Below are positions 1 through 7,626 of a stretch of DNA of 43,194 nucleotides, one piece after another. How positions within the stretch are numbered: position 1 is the stretch's first letter; every line of letters starts with the position of its first letter. This DNA comes from Oscillospiraceae bacterium. GTDB lineage: Bacteria > Bacillota > Clostridia > Oscillospirales > Ruminococcaceae. The notes beneath the pieces were generated by a model that was not told the origin of the DNA, made no database searches, and worked only from the letters and a program-made list of their open reading frames with translations. The stretch spans positions 20,811 through 64,004 of the forward strand of contig JAGOPP010000012.1 of NCBI GenBank assembly GCA_017991935.1, written 5' to 3'. Position numbers and translations under genes: made by a program.

Positions 1-111
1 AACGGGAAGGTCTTTTTTAACGGCGCGGCCGCGCGGAGATGTTTTTTCTTCTCTTAGGAAAACCGCCCGGGAAGATTCCGGTTTTGCGCGGCCGGATTCG
101 GACAGGCGCGA

Positions 112-161
112 ATAAAAAGAGCCGCCCCCCCGTACGTTTAACTAAAAAGGGGGGCGGCTTT
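112..161 (-). terminator. Hairpin with minus-strand T-run; also covers a plus-strand RBS
   Basis: Seen: an 11-bp perfect stem, AGCCGCCCCCC (120-130) with GGGGGGCGGCT (149-159), and an 18-nt loop. Read on the minus strand the stem is followed by CTTTTTATT, so it has the form of an intrinsic terminator for minus-strand transcripts. On the plus strand the right arm contains the only Shine-Dalgarno-like run (AAGGGGGG, 147-154) ahead of the ATG at 164. The same structure could therefore hide that ribosome-binding site. A second, weaker hairpin (AAAACCG 59-65 with CGGTTTT 79-85) lies upstream. No gene is visible in 1-163. Confidence 0.6.
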
Positions 162-163
162 CC

Positions 164-1510
164 ATGGACTTGGAATCTTTGGCGGCGAGGGGCGCGGCGC
201 TCGTGTGGGGGCCGGGCCTTTTGGCCGTGCTGCTGGGGACGGGGCTGTGGTTCACGGCGGGCAGCGGGTTTTTCCCATTGCGCCGCATGGGGGGCGTCTT
301 TCGGACGGTGGGCCGGTCCCTGTTTCAAAAGCGGGAGGGGCCGGGCCCGACGCCGTTTGAGGCCATGAGCACGGCCCTCGGCGCGACCGTCGGCACCGGC
401 AACATCGCGGGCGTCTCCGCGGCGATCCTGACGGGCGGGCCGGGCGCGGTCTTTTGGATGTGGGTGGGCGCGTTTCTCGGCATGATGACCAAATTCGCGG
501 AGGCCGCCCTCGCCGTGGCCTATCACGAGCGCGGGCCGGGAGGCTTCCATGGCGGCGCGATGTATTATATCAAAAAAGGCCTCAAAATGCCGATCCTCGC
601 CTCGGCGTGGTGCGTTTTGTGCATCGGGGCCTCCTTCGGCGGGGGCTGCATGGCGCAGAGCGGCTCCGCCGCGGAGGCCTGCTTTTCCGTGCTCAGCCTC
701 CCCAAGCCGGCGGCGGGCCTGTTGATCGCCGTGCTCACCATGGCGGCCCTGTTTCGGAAAGGGGGCGGCGTCGAGCGGGTCTGCGGCGTGCTCGTCCCGG
801 CGATGGCGGTCCTGTATGTCGCGGGCTCCTTGGCGGCGCTCGCGTTCTTCCGGGAACATCTGGGCGCGGCGGCAGCGATGATCTTCGAGGACGCGTTTTC
901 GTTCCGATCCGCCGCCGGGGGTTTCGCCGGGCTCCTGACCGCCGACGCGGTGCGCGTCGGCTTCGCGCGGGGCACGTTCACCAACGAGGCGGGCATCGGC
1001 TCCGCCTCCATCGCGCACGGGGTCTCCTCCGAGCCCGTGCCCGGCGTCCAAGGGTGCTGGGGGATCCTCGAGGTCTTTATCGACACGATCGTGGTCTGCA
1101 CGCTGACGGCGCTGGTGTTGCTGGCGGGCGGCTGTGCCACGGCGGCGGAGGCCTTCACCGCGTGCTTCGGCGCGGCGGGCGGCGTCTTTCTGACTGGCTC
1201 CACCTTTCTGTTCGCCCTCGCCGCCATGATCGGGTGGGCCTACTATGGAGAAAGCGCCCTCTCGTTTCTGACGAAACGAAAGAGCGCTTTGTATGCTTAT
1301 CGGATTCTGTTTTGCGCGGCGGGGGTCCTCGGCGCCTCGATCGAGTTCGGCGCGGCGCTCGGCATCTCGGACATCTTCGACGGCCTGATGGCGTTCCCGA
1401 ACTGCGTCGCGCTGATCTTCCTGTCCAAAAAGGTTTTCGCGTCTGTCAAAGAGGCGGAGCGCGCCGTCGCACCCTCCCGATCGCGGCGGCGGCCCATCCG
1501 GGATCTCTGA
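164..1510 (+). CDS. Sodium:alanine/glycine symporter family protein (AGCS)
   Basis: A 448-residue integral membrane carrier, predicted to import a small neutral amino acid (alanine or glycine in characterised members) with sodium. The family signature near residues 70-100 is clear (TVGTGNIAGV, then GGPGAVFWMW), as is the conserved NEAGIGSASIAH segment near 275 and WAYYGE near 355. About ten or eleven hydrophobic segments fill the rest, and the length is normal for the family. The ATG at 164 gives the expected short N-terminus before the first helix. Its RBS lies inside a strong hairpin. The last dozen residues (SRSRRRPIRDL) are encoded by the first copy of a 105-bp tandem repeat, so the natural C-terminus may have been replaced. 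Substrate cannot be read from sequence. Confidence 0.93.
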   Translation: MDLESLAARGAALVWGPGLLAVLLGTGLWFTAGSGFFPLRRMGGVFRTVGRSLFQKREGPGPTPFEAMSTALGATVGTGNIAGVSAAILTGGPGAVFWMWVGAFLGMMTKFAEAALAVAYHERGPGGFHGGAMYYIKKGLKMPILASAWCVLCIGASFGGGCMAQSGSAAEACFSVLSLPKPAAGLLIAVLTMAALFRKGGGVERVCGVLVPAMAVLYVAGSLAALAFFREHLGAAAAMIFEDAFSFRSAAGGFAGLLTADAVRVGFARGTFTNEAGIGSASIAHGVSSEPVPGVQGCWGILEVFIDTIVVCTLTALVLLAGGCATAAEAFTACFGAAGGVFLTGSTFLFALAAMIGWAYYGESALSFLTKRKSALYAYRILFCAAGVLGASIEFGAALGISDIFDGLMAFPNCVALIFLSKKVFASVKEAERAVAPSRSRRRPIRDL

Positions 1511-1704
1511 TATTTTGTTTGTCTGGCCTCCCGGCGCTTTGAGCACGGAGAAAACGTATTTCAGTGTTGCCTTACGCTTTCCCGATCGCGGCGGCGGCCC
1601 ATCCGAGATCTCTGATATTTTGTTTGTTGGGCCTCCCGGCGCTTTGAGCACGGCGGAGCCGCGCTTCGGAGCCGCCTTACGCTTTCCCAATGACTGCGGC
1701 GGCC
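1475..1704. repeat. 105-bp tandem imperfect repeat between convergent genes
   Basis: Copy 1 (1475-1548) and copy 2 (1580-1653) match at about 71 of 74 bases. The less similar 31-bp tails have equal length, which gives an exact 105-bp period. A partial third copy starts at 1685 and lies in the last codons of the FabD-like gene: its stop-codon region CCTTACGCTTTCCC also precedes copy 2. Copy 1 supplies the final codons and stop of the symporter gene. No intrinsic terminator is visible between the two convergent genes. Confidence 0.85.
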
Positions 1705-2615
1705 TTTTCGAGGCCCCGGACGTCCTCGGCGATCAGCACCTCGGCGCCCTTGGCCGCGGATTTGACGGCAGTTTGCAGGGGGCGGTCCTTGCCGGCGATC
1801 AAAAAGACCTCGACGCCGTCCTTCGCCGCGGCCTCGACGGCCTCGGAGAGGCGGACGGCCTTGATCTGCTGGAGGTAGAAATAATCGCCGGGCAGGAGAA
1901 TAGATTCCCACCGCTTGCCATATAACGTGGAATAAAGCGGGACGGAGAGGCTTTTTTCGTGCGGCAGGGCGTTCATGGCCTCCCGCATATGGGAGGCGTA
2001 GGCGCTGACGATCATGGTGTGAAAGACGGAGGCGTTCTCCAACTTATAGGAGACGACCTTGTGCTTCGCGAGCTCGTCGAGCGTCGCCTGAATGCCCTCT
2101 CGGTCGCCGAGAATCACGGTCTGCTCCGGCCCCTCGACGGCGGTCAGCTGCACGAAGCCGTCGGTCATCTTGTCCGTGACGAGGCCGACGAATTCCTGCT
2201 TGACGTTCGTCAGGCGGAAGGACTCCATCTTGCCGGCCCCCAGAGCCTCCGCGCGCATGGCGGAGTAATAGGACGCCGCCTTGACCGCGTCCCCATAGGA
2301 GAAAACCCCGGCGCAGGCGACGGCCGGGATCTCCCCGGCGCTGTATCCGAGCACCCCGGAGGGAGCCTCGGGGAGGATGTCCTTCGCGCAGAGGGCGACG
2401 GACAGCGACTGAAGCGCCTGAAGCGGAAACGCCTTTTCCGGGTCATTGATCTCGGCGGCCTTGCCGGAGACGGAGAGGGCGGCGCAGTCATAGCCGAGGT
2501 CGGCGGAGGCGGCGGCGTAGAGCGAGAGGCAGGCTTCGGACGATTCCAAAAAGGATTTTCCCATGCCGGGATGGCCGCAGCCGTATCCGGGAAAAACAAA
2601 AGCGTATTTCTTCAA
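1677..2615 (-). CDS. FabD-like acyltransferase with an altered active site
   Basis: A 312-residue protein of the malonyl-CoA:ACP transacylase fold, full length for FabD. The nucleophile elbow is GYSAGE with Ser92, matching E. coli FabD Ser92, and a candidate catalytic His199 sits in FHTMIV. Two residues used by canonical FabD differ: the N-terminal FPGQG is FPGYG (Tyr at Gln11), and Tyr117 occupies the position of Arg117, which holds the malonyl carboxylate. The elbow is GYSAG rather than GHSLG. It may thus transfer an acyl group other than malonyl, or have another role. The start is TTG, chosen because AGGGGG lies 7 nt upstream and the encoded KKYAFVFPG is the normal FabD N-terminus. It is divergent from acpP, which fits an acyl-ACP function. 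The gene symbol is withheld because the specificity is in doubt. Confidence 0.8.
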   Translation of the reverse strand: MKKYAFVFPGYGCGHPGMGKSFLESSEACLSLYAAASADLGYDCAALSVSGKAAEINDPEKAFPLQALQSLSVALCAKDILPEAPSGVLGYSAGEIPAVACAGVFSYGDAVKAASYYSAMRAEALGAGKMESFRLTNVKQEFVGLVTDKMTDGFVQLTAVEGPEQTVILGDREGIQATLDELAKHKVVSYKLENASVFHTMIVSAYASHMREAMNALPHEKSLSVPLYSTLYGKRWESILLPGDYFYLQQIKAVRLSEAVEAAAKDGVEVFLIAGKDRPLQTAVKSAAKGAEVLIAEDVRGLEKAAAVIGKA

Positions 2616-2653
2616 ACGATGACCCCCTATGAGTAATGGTTGTGCACAGGGAT

Positions 2654-2682
2654 AATATAGCATAGATTTCCGCGCCGCACAA
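2654..2682 (-). promoter_or_regulatory. Probable sigma-A promoter of the FabD-like gene
   Basis: On the minus strand TTGTGC (2682-2677) is followed by a 17-bp spacer and TATATT (2659-2654), with TGC just before it as an extended -10. It lies about 40 bp upstream of the TTG start and back to back with the acpP promoter. Confidence 0.55.
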
Positions 2683-2697
2683 CGGAGCAAAAAAATA

Positions 2698-2726
2698 TTG
2701 ACAAGGCGAAAGGGTTCATGTATTCT
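2698..2726 (+). promoter_or_regulatory. Sigma-A promoter of acpP
   Basis: TTGACA (2698-2703), a 17-bp spacer and TATTCT (2721-2726). The expected transcription start is near 2733, giving a leader of about 57 nt before the GTG start of acpP. Confidence 0.8.
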
Positions 2727-2789
2727 TAGTGAAGTAAACGCCCGGGCAATTTCGAAAAGCCCGAAAATATCGTTTGGGAGGCTATTGCC

Positions 2790-3017
2790 GTGGTATTTGA
2801 AAAAGTAAAGGAAATACTCTGCGATCAGCTTGATGTCGAAGAAGACCAGGTGACGATGGAGTCCAACATCGTCGAAGATTTTGGCGCCGATTCCCTTGAT
2901 ATCGTCGATCTGATCATGTCCCTCGAGGAGGAATTCGATAAGGAGATCCCGGATGAGGAGATCGAAAACATCAAGACCGTCGGAGATATCGTCCGTTTCA
3001 TCGAGACTTCGCTCTAA
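2790..3017 (+). CDS. acpP: Acyl carrier protein
   Basis: A 75-residue acidic four-helix carrier that holds growing acyl chains of fatty acid synthesis on a phosphopantetheine arm in the cytoplasm. The attachment motif GADSLD is present, with Ser35 as the modified residue. The GTG start is preceded by GGGAGG at 9 nt. It is transcribed from its own promoter, divergent from the FabD-like gene, which suggests the two act together, although the fab genes normally found beside acpP are absent here. A hairpin with a short T-run follows the stop. Confidence 0.95.
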   Translation: MVFEKVKEILCDQLDVEEDQVTMESNIVEDFGADSLDIVDLIMSLEEEFDKEIPDEEIENIKTVGDIVRFIETSL

Positions 3018-3045
3018 AAAAGAGGAATAAGATAATACGCGCATG

Positions 3046-3077
3046 AAATAGTGGGACGGCGGTTCCGCTATTTTGTT
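3046..3077 (+). terminator. Weak terminator or attenuator between acpP and proS
   Basis: Stem AAATAGTGG (3046-3054) with CCGCTATTT (3065-3073), one G-T wobble, a 10-nt loop, then TGTTT. It would end acpP transcripts partially. No promoter is evident between it and proS, so proS may depend on readthrough. Confidence 0.5.
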
Positions 3078-3110
3078 TATCAGGCCCCGTGCCGCAAAGG
3101 AGTGGAACAA

Positions 3111-4547
3111 GTGGAGGAACAGAAAAAAATGGTGGAGGAAATCACCTCGATGGAGGATGATTTCGCCCAATGGTACACCGACGTCGTGAAGAAGGCGGAG
3201 CTCGTGGATTATTCGAGCGTCCGCGGCTGCATGATTCTTCGGCCGTACGGCTACGCGATCTGGGAGAATATCCAAAAGATCTTGGACGCGCGCTTTAAAG
3301 AGACCGGCCACGAAAACGTCTATATGCCGATGTTCATCCCGGAGAGCCTGCTCCAAAAGGAGAAGGATCATATCGCGGGCTTCGCGCCCGAGGTGGCGTG
3401 GGTCACGCACGGCGGCAACGAGAAGCTTCAGGAGCGCCTGTGCGTGCGCCCGACCTCCGAGACGCTGTTCTGCGACCATTACGCCCATGTGATCAAATCC
3501 TACCGCGACCTGCCCAAGCTCTACAACCAGTGGTGCAGCGTCGTGCGCTGGGAGAAGACCACCCGCCCGTTCCTGCGCACGATGGAGTTCCTGTGGCAGG
3601 AGGGCCACACCATGCACGAGACCCCCGAGGAGGGCGTCGCCGAGACCGAGCGCATGCTCAACGTATACGCCGATTTCTGCGAGGGCAGCCTCGCGATCCC
3701 GGTCGTCCGCGGCCAGAAGACCGACAGCGAAAAGTTTGCCGGGGCCGAGGCGACCTATACCATCGAGGCCCTGATGCACGACGGCAAGGCGCTCCAGAGC
3801 GGCACCTCCCATTACTTTGGAAGCGATTTCGCCAAGGCCTTCGACGTGCAGTTCACCGGCCGCGACAACCAGCTCCATACGCCTTACGAGACCTCGTGGG
3901 GCCTCTCCACCCGGATCATCGGCGCGATCATCATGACCCACGGCGACAACAACGGCCTTGTGCTTCCGCCGGCCGTCGCGCCGATCCAAGTCGTCATCGT
4001 GCCGGCCGCCCAGCATAAGGAGGGCGTGCTCGAGGCCGCGAACGCCGTAAAGGAGCGCCTCAAGAAATTCTGCCGCGTCAAGCTCGACGACAGCGACAAC
4101 TCCGCCGGCTGGAAATTCGCCGAGTATGAGATGAAGGGCGTGCCGCTGCGCCTCGAGATCGGCCCGCGCGACATCGCGCAGGGCCAGTGCGTGCTCGTGC
4201 GCCGCGACAGCCGCGAGAAGCTCACCGTCTCCCTCAGCGATCTCGAGGTGGAGATCCCGCGCGCGCTTGAGGCGGTGCGCAGCTCCCTTTACCAAAAGGC
4301 GCTGGCCAACCGCGAGCACCGCACCTTCACCGCGCTGACGATGGAGGAGCTGACGGAGATCGCCGGCACAAAGAACGGCTTCATCAAGGCCATGTGGTGC
4401 GGCGACCCCGCCTGCGAAACGAAGATCGAGCAGACCGCCGGCGTCACCAGCCGCTGCATCCCGTTCCATCAGGAGCGCCTCTCCGACACCTGCGTCTGCT
4501 GCGGCAGACCGGCCGAGAAGATGGTCTGCTGGGGCAAGGCTTACTGA
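3111..4547 (+). CDS. proS: Prolyl-tRNA synthetase, archaeal/eukaryotic type
   Basis: A 478-residue class II aminoacyl-tRNA synthetase that charges tRNA-Pro in the cytoplasm. It is the short type without the bacterial editing insertion. The catalytic core shows the motif 2 region ([14 protein letters not shown], then EFLWQEGHT) and motif 3 ([10 protein letters not shown]). An anticodon-binding domain follows, then a C-terminal domain with paired cysteines (CGDPAC, CVCCG) ending in Tyr, as is usual for this type. I place the start at the GTG preceded by AAAGGAG at 8 nt rather than at an in-frame GTG 60 nt upstream, which lies inside the hairpin after acpP. There is room for only 93 bp upstream, too little for a full T-box leader. 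Confidence 0.96.
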   Translation: MEEQKKMVEEITSMEDDFAQWYTDVVKKAELVDYSSVRGCMILRPYGYAIWENIQKILDARFKETGHENVYMPMFIPESLLQKEKDHIAGFAPEVAWVTHGGNEKLQERLCVRPTSETLFCDHYAHVIKSYRDLPKLYNQWCSVVRWEKTTRPFLRTMEFLWQEGHTMHETPEEGVAETERMLNVYADFCEGSLAIPVVRGQKTDSEKFAGAEATYTIEALMHDGKALQSGTSHYFGSDFAKAFDVQFTGRDNQLHTPYETSWGLSTRIIGAIIMTHGDNNGLVLPPAVAPIQVVIVPAAQHKEGVLEAANAVKERLKKFCRVKLDDSDNSAGWKFAEYEMKGVPLRLEIGPRDIAQGQCVLVRRDSREKLTVSLSDLEVEIPRALEAVRSSLYQKALANREHRTFTALTMEELTEIAGTKNGFIKAMWCGDPACETKIEQTAGVTSRCIPFHQERLSDTCVCCGRPAEKMVCWGKAY

Positions 4548-4560
4548 TTAAAAGAAAAAA

Positions 4561-4590
4561 AGAGGCCGGAGCGATCCGGCCTCTTTCTTT
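4561..4590 (+). terminator. Intrinsic terminator of proS
   Basis: Perfect 10-bp stem AGAGGCCGGA with TCCGGCCTCT, a 4-nt loop, then TTCTTTT. It begins 13 bp after the proS stop codon. Confidence 0.9.
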
Positions 4591-5171
4591 TGCCCGGCCG
4601 CCGCCCGCATGTCCTCGCGCCCCCAGTTTTTCCTCCCGCTACCTGTGTTGTCCCCGCGCTCCCGGTTTCCCCTCCCGGTCTCCGTTCCGCCGCGTCCCTG
4701 CCTGCAAAGGCGGTTCCGGCGGGGGTGGGGAACAGCGATTCCGCGTTCGCGAGTTTTGGCCGCCGCCGTCCGCCCCGCGCTCGCCCCGTGCCCCGCATCC
4801 CCGTTTTTTTCTCTTAACCGCAGTGCTCGTCCCGCGCTCCCGGTTTTTTCTCCGCCGCTCGGGCCGCCGCGTCCCCGGCCGCAAAGGCGATTCCGGCGGG
4901 GCGGGGGAGAGTGATTTCGCCTCCGCGCGGTTTGGCTGCCGTCCCGCGCGCAGACCTGCCCGGCCTGTGCGCCGAATGCGTCCCCAGCCCGGCCTGCACA
5001 TTTTTTTGGCCCGCGGCGGAAAGACTGCCCTTCCTTGGGAATAACTTACAAAAAACCGGCAAAAATAGACGCGGAGGCCTTTGAAACACGCGAAAGCGTG
5101 GTCGGATTCTTCGGAAGCCCGCGTTTTTTCCGAAAACCGCGAAAAAATCCGCCGAAACCGCAAAAATATTC
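4591..5171. other. Gene-free gap before the ribosomal supercluster
   Basis: No convincing reading frame with an RBS and a recognisable product is present on either strand. The first part is very GC-rich and holds an imperfect tandem duplication. The last 130 bp become A-rich and contain a small hairpin (CACGC, GAAA loop, GCGTG near 5085-5100) and phased A-tracts leading into the S10 promoter. Confidence 0.7.
4644..4941. repeat. Imperfect tandem duplication, about 178-bp period
   Basis: Two roughly 120-bp copies (4644-4763 and 4821-4941) share CCCGCGCTCCCGG, CCGCCGCGTCCC, GCAAAGGCG, ATTCCG and TTTGGC in the same order, with small indels. By eye about three quarters of the positions agree. The period is not a multiple of three, which argues against a coding repeat. 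Confidence 0.65.
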
Positions 5172-5200
5172 TTGACATTTAAATTTGCTATATATATAAT
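5133..5200 (+). promoter_or_regulatory. Consensus promoter of the ribosomal supercluster with A-tract upstream region
   Basis: Both hexamers are perfect: TTGACA (5172-5177), a 17-bp spacer, TATAAT (5195-5200). Immediately upstream are four A-tracts (5133-5136, 5142-5147, 5155-5157, 5162-5166) spaced by roughly one helical turn. Such tracts bend DNA and can act as an UP element for the RNA polymerase alpha subunit. This is the strongest promoter in the window, as expected for ribosomal protein genes. Confidence 0.92.
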
Positions 5201-5206
5201 ATACCT

Positions 5207-5576
5207 TGCGTGACTGCGCAGGCGGCTTTTTCAGCATGCCTGAAAGGCCGCAAGATATGCGTTGAAGCGGGAGGTTGCTGCCGGTATGGCAGGGAATTTC
5301 CGCCGAGTATGTCCGATTTTAAAAACCGGGCGACAAGAAATACTGCACACCCGAGTGTGCCCCTCCGGCGATGAGCCGCGGGGCGGGGTCTTGTTGTTGA
5401 GGCGCGGAGCGATCCGCGCGATCCGGGAATACCTGTGCCATTCTGGAAGAAACACGTGGCGGCGGGGATTTCCCGTTTTTCATGGCGGGACTTGGAACAC
5501 CCGGGGCGGTGGAATGTATTTCAATCAGTCGTCACCCATTGTGAATCATTGGGAATCAAAACAGGAGGCGATTTAA
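5207..5576 (+). promoter_or_regulatory. Structured 5' leader of the S10 operon
   Basis: About 370 nt of transcribed, untranslated RNA precede rpsJ. Hairpins visible: a 12-bp stem (5222-5234 with 5240-5251); CTGCC/GGCAG inside GCGG/CCGC (5267-5303); an apparent junction closed by ACAAGA (5333-5338) and TCTTGT (5389-5394), enclosing GCACAC/GTGTGC (5345-5360); a 7-bp stem with a GCGA tetraloop (5402-5419); and CCCA/TGGG (5534-5552). S10 leaders in other bacteria are bound by protein L4, which is encoded here as the third gene. Autoregulation by L4 is inference from that; the leader sequence itself I do not recognise. Confidence 0.6.
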
Positions 5577-5888
5577 GTGGCAGTCAAAGAGAAAATCAGG
5601 ATCCGGCTCAAAAGCTACGACCATCAGCTGGTCGATCAAGCCGCGGAAAAGATCGTGGAAACCGCAAAGCGCACCGGCGCCCGCGTTTCCGGTCCGATCC
5701 CGCTCCCGACCGAAAAAGAGGTCGTGACCATCCTGCGCGCCGTCCACAAATACAAGGACAGCCGCGAACAGTTTGAGTCCCGCACGCACAAAAGACTCAT
5801 CGACATCTTAAGGCCCTCGAACAAAACCGTCGAGGCCCTTACCGGTCTTGAGCTCCCTGCCGGCGTTGAAATCGAGATAAAGTTCTAA
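5577..5888 (+). CDS. rpsJ: Ribosomal protein S10
   Basis: A 103-residue protein of the 30S head; in other bacteria it also pairs with NusB in antitermination. It has the family core [16 protein letters not shown] near the start and [16 protein letters not shown] near the end, at normal length. The GTG start has AGGAGG 8 nt upstream. It is the first gene of the supercluster, and an 83-bp gap separates it from rplC. Confidence 0.98.
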   Translation: MAVKEKIRIRLKSYDHQLVDQAAEKIVETAKRTGARVSGPIPLPTEKEVVTILRAVHKYKDSREQFESRTHKRLIDILRPSNKTVEALTGLELPAGVEIEIKF

Positions 5889-5971
5889 TCGACGGCTTTA
5901 TTAAGAAAAAAGACAAGCAGCAGGTCACGTCGGATGCACCATCCGACCAATAACCGAAGGAGGCAGAAAAA

Positions 5972-6676
5972 ATGAAGAAAGCAATCATCGGCAAAAAGGT
6001 TGGCATGACCCAGCTTTTTGACGAAAAGGGCAAGGTGATCCCTGTCACGGTCATAGAGGCCGGCCCGTGCGTCGTCGTGCAGAGAAAGACGCTCGACAAC
6101 GACGGTTACGAATCCGTACAGCTCGGATTCGGCGAAATCACCGAGAAACACCTCAACAAGCCGCAGAAGGGCCACTTCGCCAAAGCGGACGTCGCCGCGA
6201 AGAAATACCTGCGCGAGTTCCGCTTGGAGGACTGCTCCACGCTCAGCGTCGGGGATCTCGTCAAGGCGGACACCTTCAGCGTCGGCGAAAAGGTCGACGT
6301 CGCCGGCAAGAGCAAGGGCCACGGATACGCCGGCACGATCAAGCGCTACGGCTACAGCCGCCTGCGCGAATCGCACGGCAGCGGCCCGGTCGGACGCCAC
6401 GTCGGTTCTCTGGGCTCGAGCAGCGACCCCTCGAGGGTCTTCAAGGGCAAAAAGCTCCCGGGACATATGGGCGTTGTCCGCACCACGATCAAAAATCTTG
6501 AGATCGTCAAGATCGACAACGACAACAATCTGATCGCGATCAAGGGCGCCGTTCCGGGCCCGAAGGGCGCGATCGTCAGCATCATCAACACCGTCAAGAT
6601 CGTCAAGGCAAGGAACACCACCGTTGCCGTCAGTACGAACCCGCAGAAACAGTCCGGGCGTTCTGCGCGTGGCTGA
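5972..6676 (+). CDS. rplC: Ribosomal protein L3
   Basis: A 234-residue 50S protein that starts assembly of the large subunit near the peptidyl transferase centre. [18 protein letters not shown] is the normal N-terminus, and [13 protein letters not shown] marks the central extension that reaches into 23S rRNA. It is about 20 residues longer than the usual 205-215, because of a C-terminal tail rich in Ser, Gln and Arg. AAGGAGG precedes the ATG. Confidence 0.97.
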   Translation: MKKAIIGKKVGMTQLFDEKGKVIPVTVIEAGPCVVVQRKTLDNDGYESVQLGFGEITEKHLNKPQKGHFAKADVAAKKYLREFRLEDCSTLSVGDLVKADTFSVGEKVDVAGKSKGHGYAGTIKRYGYSRLRESHGSGPVGRHVGSLGSSSDPSRVFKGKKLPGHMGVVRTTIKNLEIVKIDNDNNLIAIKGAVPGPKGAIVSIINTVKIVKARNTTVAVSTNPQKQSGRSARG

Positions 6677-6692
6677 GAAAGGAGAGAGTTGA

Positions 6693-7319
6693 ATGCCTAC
6701 TGTTAACGTGTTAAACATGGCCGGCGAAGTCGTCGGCAAGGTTGAGCTCTCCGAGGCCATTTTCGGCGTAGAGCCCAACGCGGTTGCCATGCACGCCGCG
6801 GTTGTCAACTTCCTTGCCAACCGCCGTCAGGGCACCCAGTCCACCAAGACCAGAAGCGAAGTCCGCGGCGGCGGCAGAAAACCGTGGAGGCAAAAAGGCA
6901 CCGGACACGCCCGTCAGGGCTCCATCCGGGCGACGCAGTGGAGACACGGCGGAATCGCCCTCGGCCCGAAGCCGCGCAAATACCGCTTCACGCTCAACAA
7001 AAAGCTCCGCCGTGTGGCGCTCTTCTCCGCCCTGTCGAGCAAAGCCGCCGAAGGCGGGATCGTCGTGCTCGACGAGCTGAGGCTCAATGAGATCAAGACC
7101 AAATCCATGATCGGCGTGCTCAAGGCCGTCGGCGCGGAGGGCAAGACGCTCGTCGTCATGCCGGGGGTCGACCTCAACGTGATCAAGAGCGCCAGAAACA
7201 TCCCGGACGTCAAGACCACGCTGACCAATACTTTAAATGTATATGACATCTTATATTACGACAAATTCGTAATCGTCAAAGACGCCGTCGAGAAGATTGA
7301 GGAGGTGTACGCAAAATGA
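6693..7319 (+). CDS. rplD: Ribosomal protein L4
   Basis: A 208-residue 50S protein lining the peptide exit tunnel. The tunnel loop with RGGGRKPWRQKGTGHARQGS (about residues 60-80) is intact. In other bacteria L4 also represses its own operon through the S10 leader; a structured leader is present here. The stop codon overlaps the rplW start as ATGA, which suggests translational coupling. Confidence 0.97.
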   Translation: MPTVNVLNMAGEVVGKVELSEAIFGVEPNAVAMHAAVVNFLANRRQGTQSTKTRSEVRGGGRKPWRQKGTGHARQGSIRATQWRHGGIALGPKPRKYRFTLNKKLRRVALFSALSSKAAEGGIVVLDELRLNEIKTKSMIGVLKAVGAEGKTLVVMPGVDLNVIKSARNIPDVKTTLTNTLNVYDILYYDKFVIVKDAVEKIEEVYAK

Positions 7320-7612
7320 CGAAGACCGCTCAGGATATCATCCTCGCGCCGGTCATCACCGAAGCGTCCATGGACGCGATCAAGCAGAAGAAATACACCT
7401 TCCGCGTTCTGAAGACCGTCAATAAGATCGAAATCGCAAAAGCCGTCGAGGAGCTTTTCGGCGTGAAGGTTGAAAAGGTCAACACCCTCAACGTCCGCGG
7501 CCGCAGCAAAAGAATGGGCCTCCACGTAGGCAAAACCCCGGACTGGAAGAAAGCGATCGTCACCCTGAAGGCGGAATCCAAGGGCATCGAGTTCTTCGAG
7601 AGCATGCTGTAA
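7316..7612 (+). CDS. rplW: Ribosomal protein L23
   Basis: A 98-residue 50S protein at the tunnel exit, the docking site for trigger factor and SRP. The N-terminal ILAPVITEAS and the RSKRMGLHVGKTPDWKKAIV segment are typical. It overlaps the end of rplD by 4 nt, with GAGGAGG inside rplD as its RBS. Confidence 0.97.
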   Translation: MTKTAQDIILAPVITEASMDAIKQKKYTFRVLKTVNKIEIAKAVEELFGVKVEKVNTLNVRGRSKRMGLHVGKTPDWKKAIVTLKAESKGIEFFESML

Positions 7613-7626
7613 GGAGGATGAAGTGA

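Noticed and set aside
17..1690. Minus-strand open frame of 557 codons opposite the symporter
   Set aside because: It is a GC-driven shadow of the AGCS gene: low-complexity Arg/Gly/Ala sequence, no RBS, no family resemblance. Only the repeat-derived first 70 codons are of interest, as a DNA repeat.
3018..3110. T-box riboswitch before proS
   Set aside because: Only 93 bp are available, and neither a specifier stem nor a convincing T-box sequence is present. A simple hairpin with a T-run explains the structure.
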